The translations under genes were made by a program, and so were the position numbers. Of a stretch of 64,000 bases of DNA, positions 62,882-64,000 are shown one piece after another (positions within the stretch are counted from its first letter, which is position 1; each line of letters starts with the position of its first letter). Under the pieces are notes generated by a model, which was not told the DNA's origin, did not search any database, and saw nothing but the letters and a program-made list of their open reading frames with translations. This DNA is from Theobroma cacao (taxonomy: Eukaryota > Streptophyta > Magnoliopsida > Malvales > Malvaceae): NCBI RefSeq assembly GCF_000208745.1, contig NC_030852.1:22413853-22477852 (forward strand), read 5' to 3'.

Positions 62882-64000
62882 TATCAAATCATGTTTTATA
62901 AAATAATTACGATGTCATTTACATGCTCAATAGAATGTTTGCATATTTAGGAAGTTCGAAAAATTGTTAAAAGACGATATTGCCCCTAATGGTACCATTA
63001 AGTCGATTAAGCCTCGAACTAGTTCAAATAGGAATTTTAAGGTGAAATCAAGAGTTTCACAGTTCAGGGATGACTCAAAATGGTAATTCGGAGTTTGAGG
63101 ATCAATTTGGAGTCAAATCGAAATTTTCACTATCTAGGGGTAAAATGGTCATTTGCCACTTAAGGACAAAATGGAAATTTTTAGAAATGATTTTTTTGGC
63201 CCCATTTGACTTATTAGAGTATGATTTGAGTATTGGAGTATGATTTGAAGTTTAGAAGTAAAAAATTTTAATTCCGGTATAATTTGGAGTATAGGGGCGA
63301 AATGGTAATTTTGTCACCTCGGGGGCAAATCGGTAAATTTTCACCCCCGACACTTGTCAAGACCAAAGGATTTTATTCATGGAAATGGATAAACATGAGA
63401 AATGTGTGGTGGAGAATTAAAGAATTAAAAGTCAAATATTTAAAATTTAAACTAATAAGGAAATGCCATGTGTCATGTTTTTATTATTTTATTATTTCTT
63501 TATAAAAAGGCAAAAAATCAGCTCATTTCTCCCATAGTGATCAGCCAAACCAGAAGAGAAGAGAAACCAAGGAAGAACAAACCCTAGGTGGACAAAATCA
63601 AAGAGAAAGTGTTGGAATTTAAGGATTTGATCAAGCAAAGGTAAAATTTCTTTGATTTTGCTAGTGATTTACCTTACCCATGCATTTTCCCTTAATTTCC
63701 ATGGTTAAATTATATGTTTTCATGATGAATTCATGGCTGGTCAAAATCGGTATGGAGAGAGAATGATCTTGGATTGGTTTGGTTTTTAGGTATGTTAGTG
63801 TTTTTAGGGGATTAATGATGTGTAGCATGAAAACAAGTGAAGAAAACCACCAAAGGTTTGGAACCCATCAATAGCCGAATTCTCTAAGTAAATAATGAGG
63901 AAGAATGGGATGTTATTCTAGGTGATTTGATTAAGAAATAATAATTTTTGGTGTAGGAATTAATGAATTATGGAGAGAAAATTAAGTAGGAAAAATCACA
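62882..64000 (+). mobile_element. Second copy of the 2.8-kb LTR family, opposite orientation, cut by window edge
   Basis: Matches the reverse complement of 54464 back to about 53400. Shared blocks include AAAATAATTAC, CAATAGAATGTTTGCATATT, GATATTGCCCCTAATGG and GGAGAGAGAATGATCTTGG. The first bases TATCAAATCA differ from TGTCAAACCC mainly by G-to-A and C-to-T changes. A TATA box (TATAAAA) is at 63501-63507. The remaining 1.7 kb would lie beyond the window, so whether it is a solo LTR or the 5' LTR of a full element cannot be told. Confidence 0.8.

Overview
This is nuclear DNA from a flowering plant, almost certainly a eudicot. The genes are intron-rich with GT-AG splice sites, the spacers are AT-rich, and the proteins are plant-specific families (DUF538, WEB/DUF827, an NILR1-type receptor kinase, plant mobile domain). 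The species cannot be fixed from the sequence. There is no bacterial or organellar signature, and no tRNA, rRNA or CRISPR array was found.

Layout. 0.8-3.8 kb (-): CDK-like Ser/Thr kinase with an N-myristoylation signal, running off the left edge. 11.7-15.7 kb (-): HNH endonuclease-domain protein. 16.8-18.8 kb (-): eIF5A with a telo-box/TATA promoter. 20.4-21.5 kb (-): DUF538 protein. 26.7-28.7 kb (+): WEB-family coiled-coil protein. 35.5-39.2 kb (+): LRR receptor kinase orthologous to Arabidopsis NILR1 (At1g74360). 40.7-43.3 kb (+): protein with three or four zf-met zinc fingers. Each gene model was rebuilt exon by exon and its reading frame closes across every splice junction.

From 44.6 kb to the right edge the window is mostly mobile DNA. 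A complete LTR retrotransposon (44579-55334, 5-bp target duplication TTGGT) has matching ~976-bp LTRs, a decayed gag, no pol, and an intron-containing plant mobile domain (PMD) gene on the antisense strand. A 2.82-kb solo LTR of a different family sits inside its 3' LTR (target duplication ATAAC), and a second copy of that LTR begins near 62.88 kb in the opposite orientation. The composite landed between the intact zinc-finger gene and a decayed tandem copy of it (56.4-56.9 kb). Beyond lie a MITE related to one at 25.0 kb, a Ty1/copia relic whose middle is replaced by tandem repeats, and an unclassified dispersed repeat.

The genes do not form an operon-like unit. The kinase and the NILR1 homologue match Arabidopsis loci (At1g74330 and At1g74360, recalled from memory) that lie close together, so the window probably keeps an ancestral gene block expanded by repeats. 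The most unusual object is the PMD-carrying retrotransposon with its antisense spliced passenger gene.
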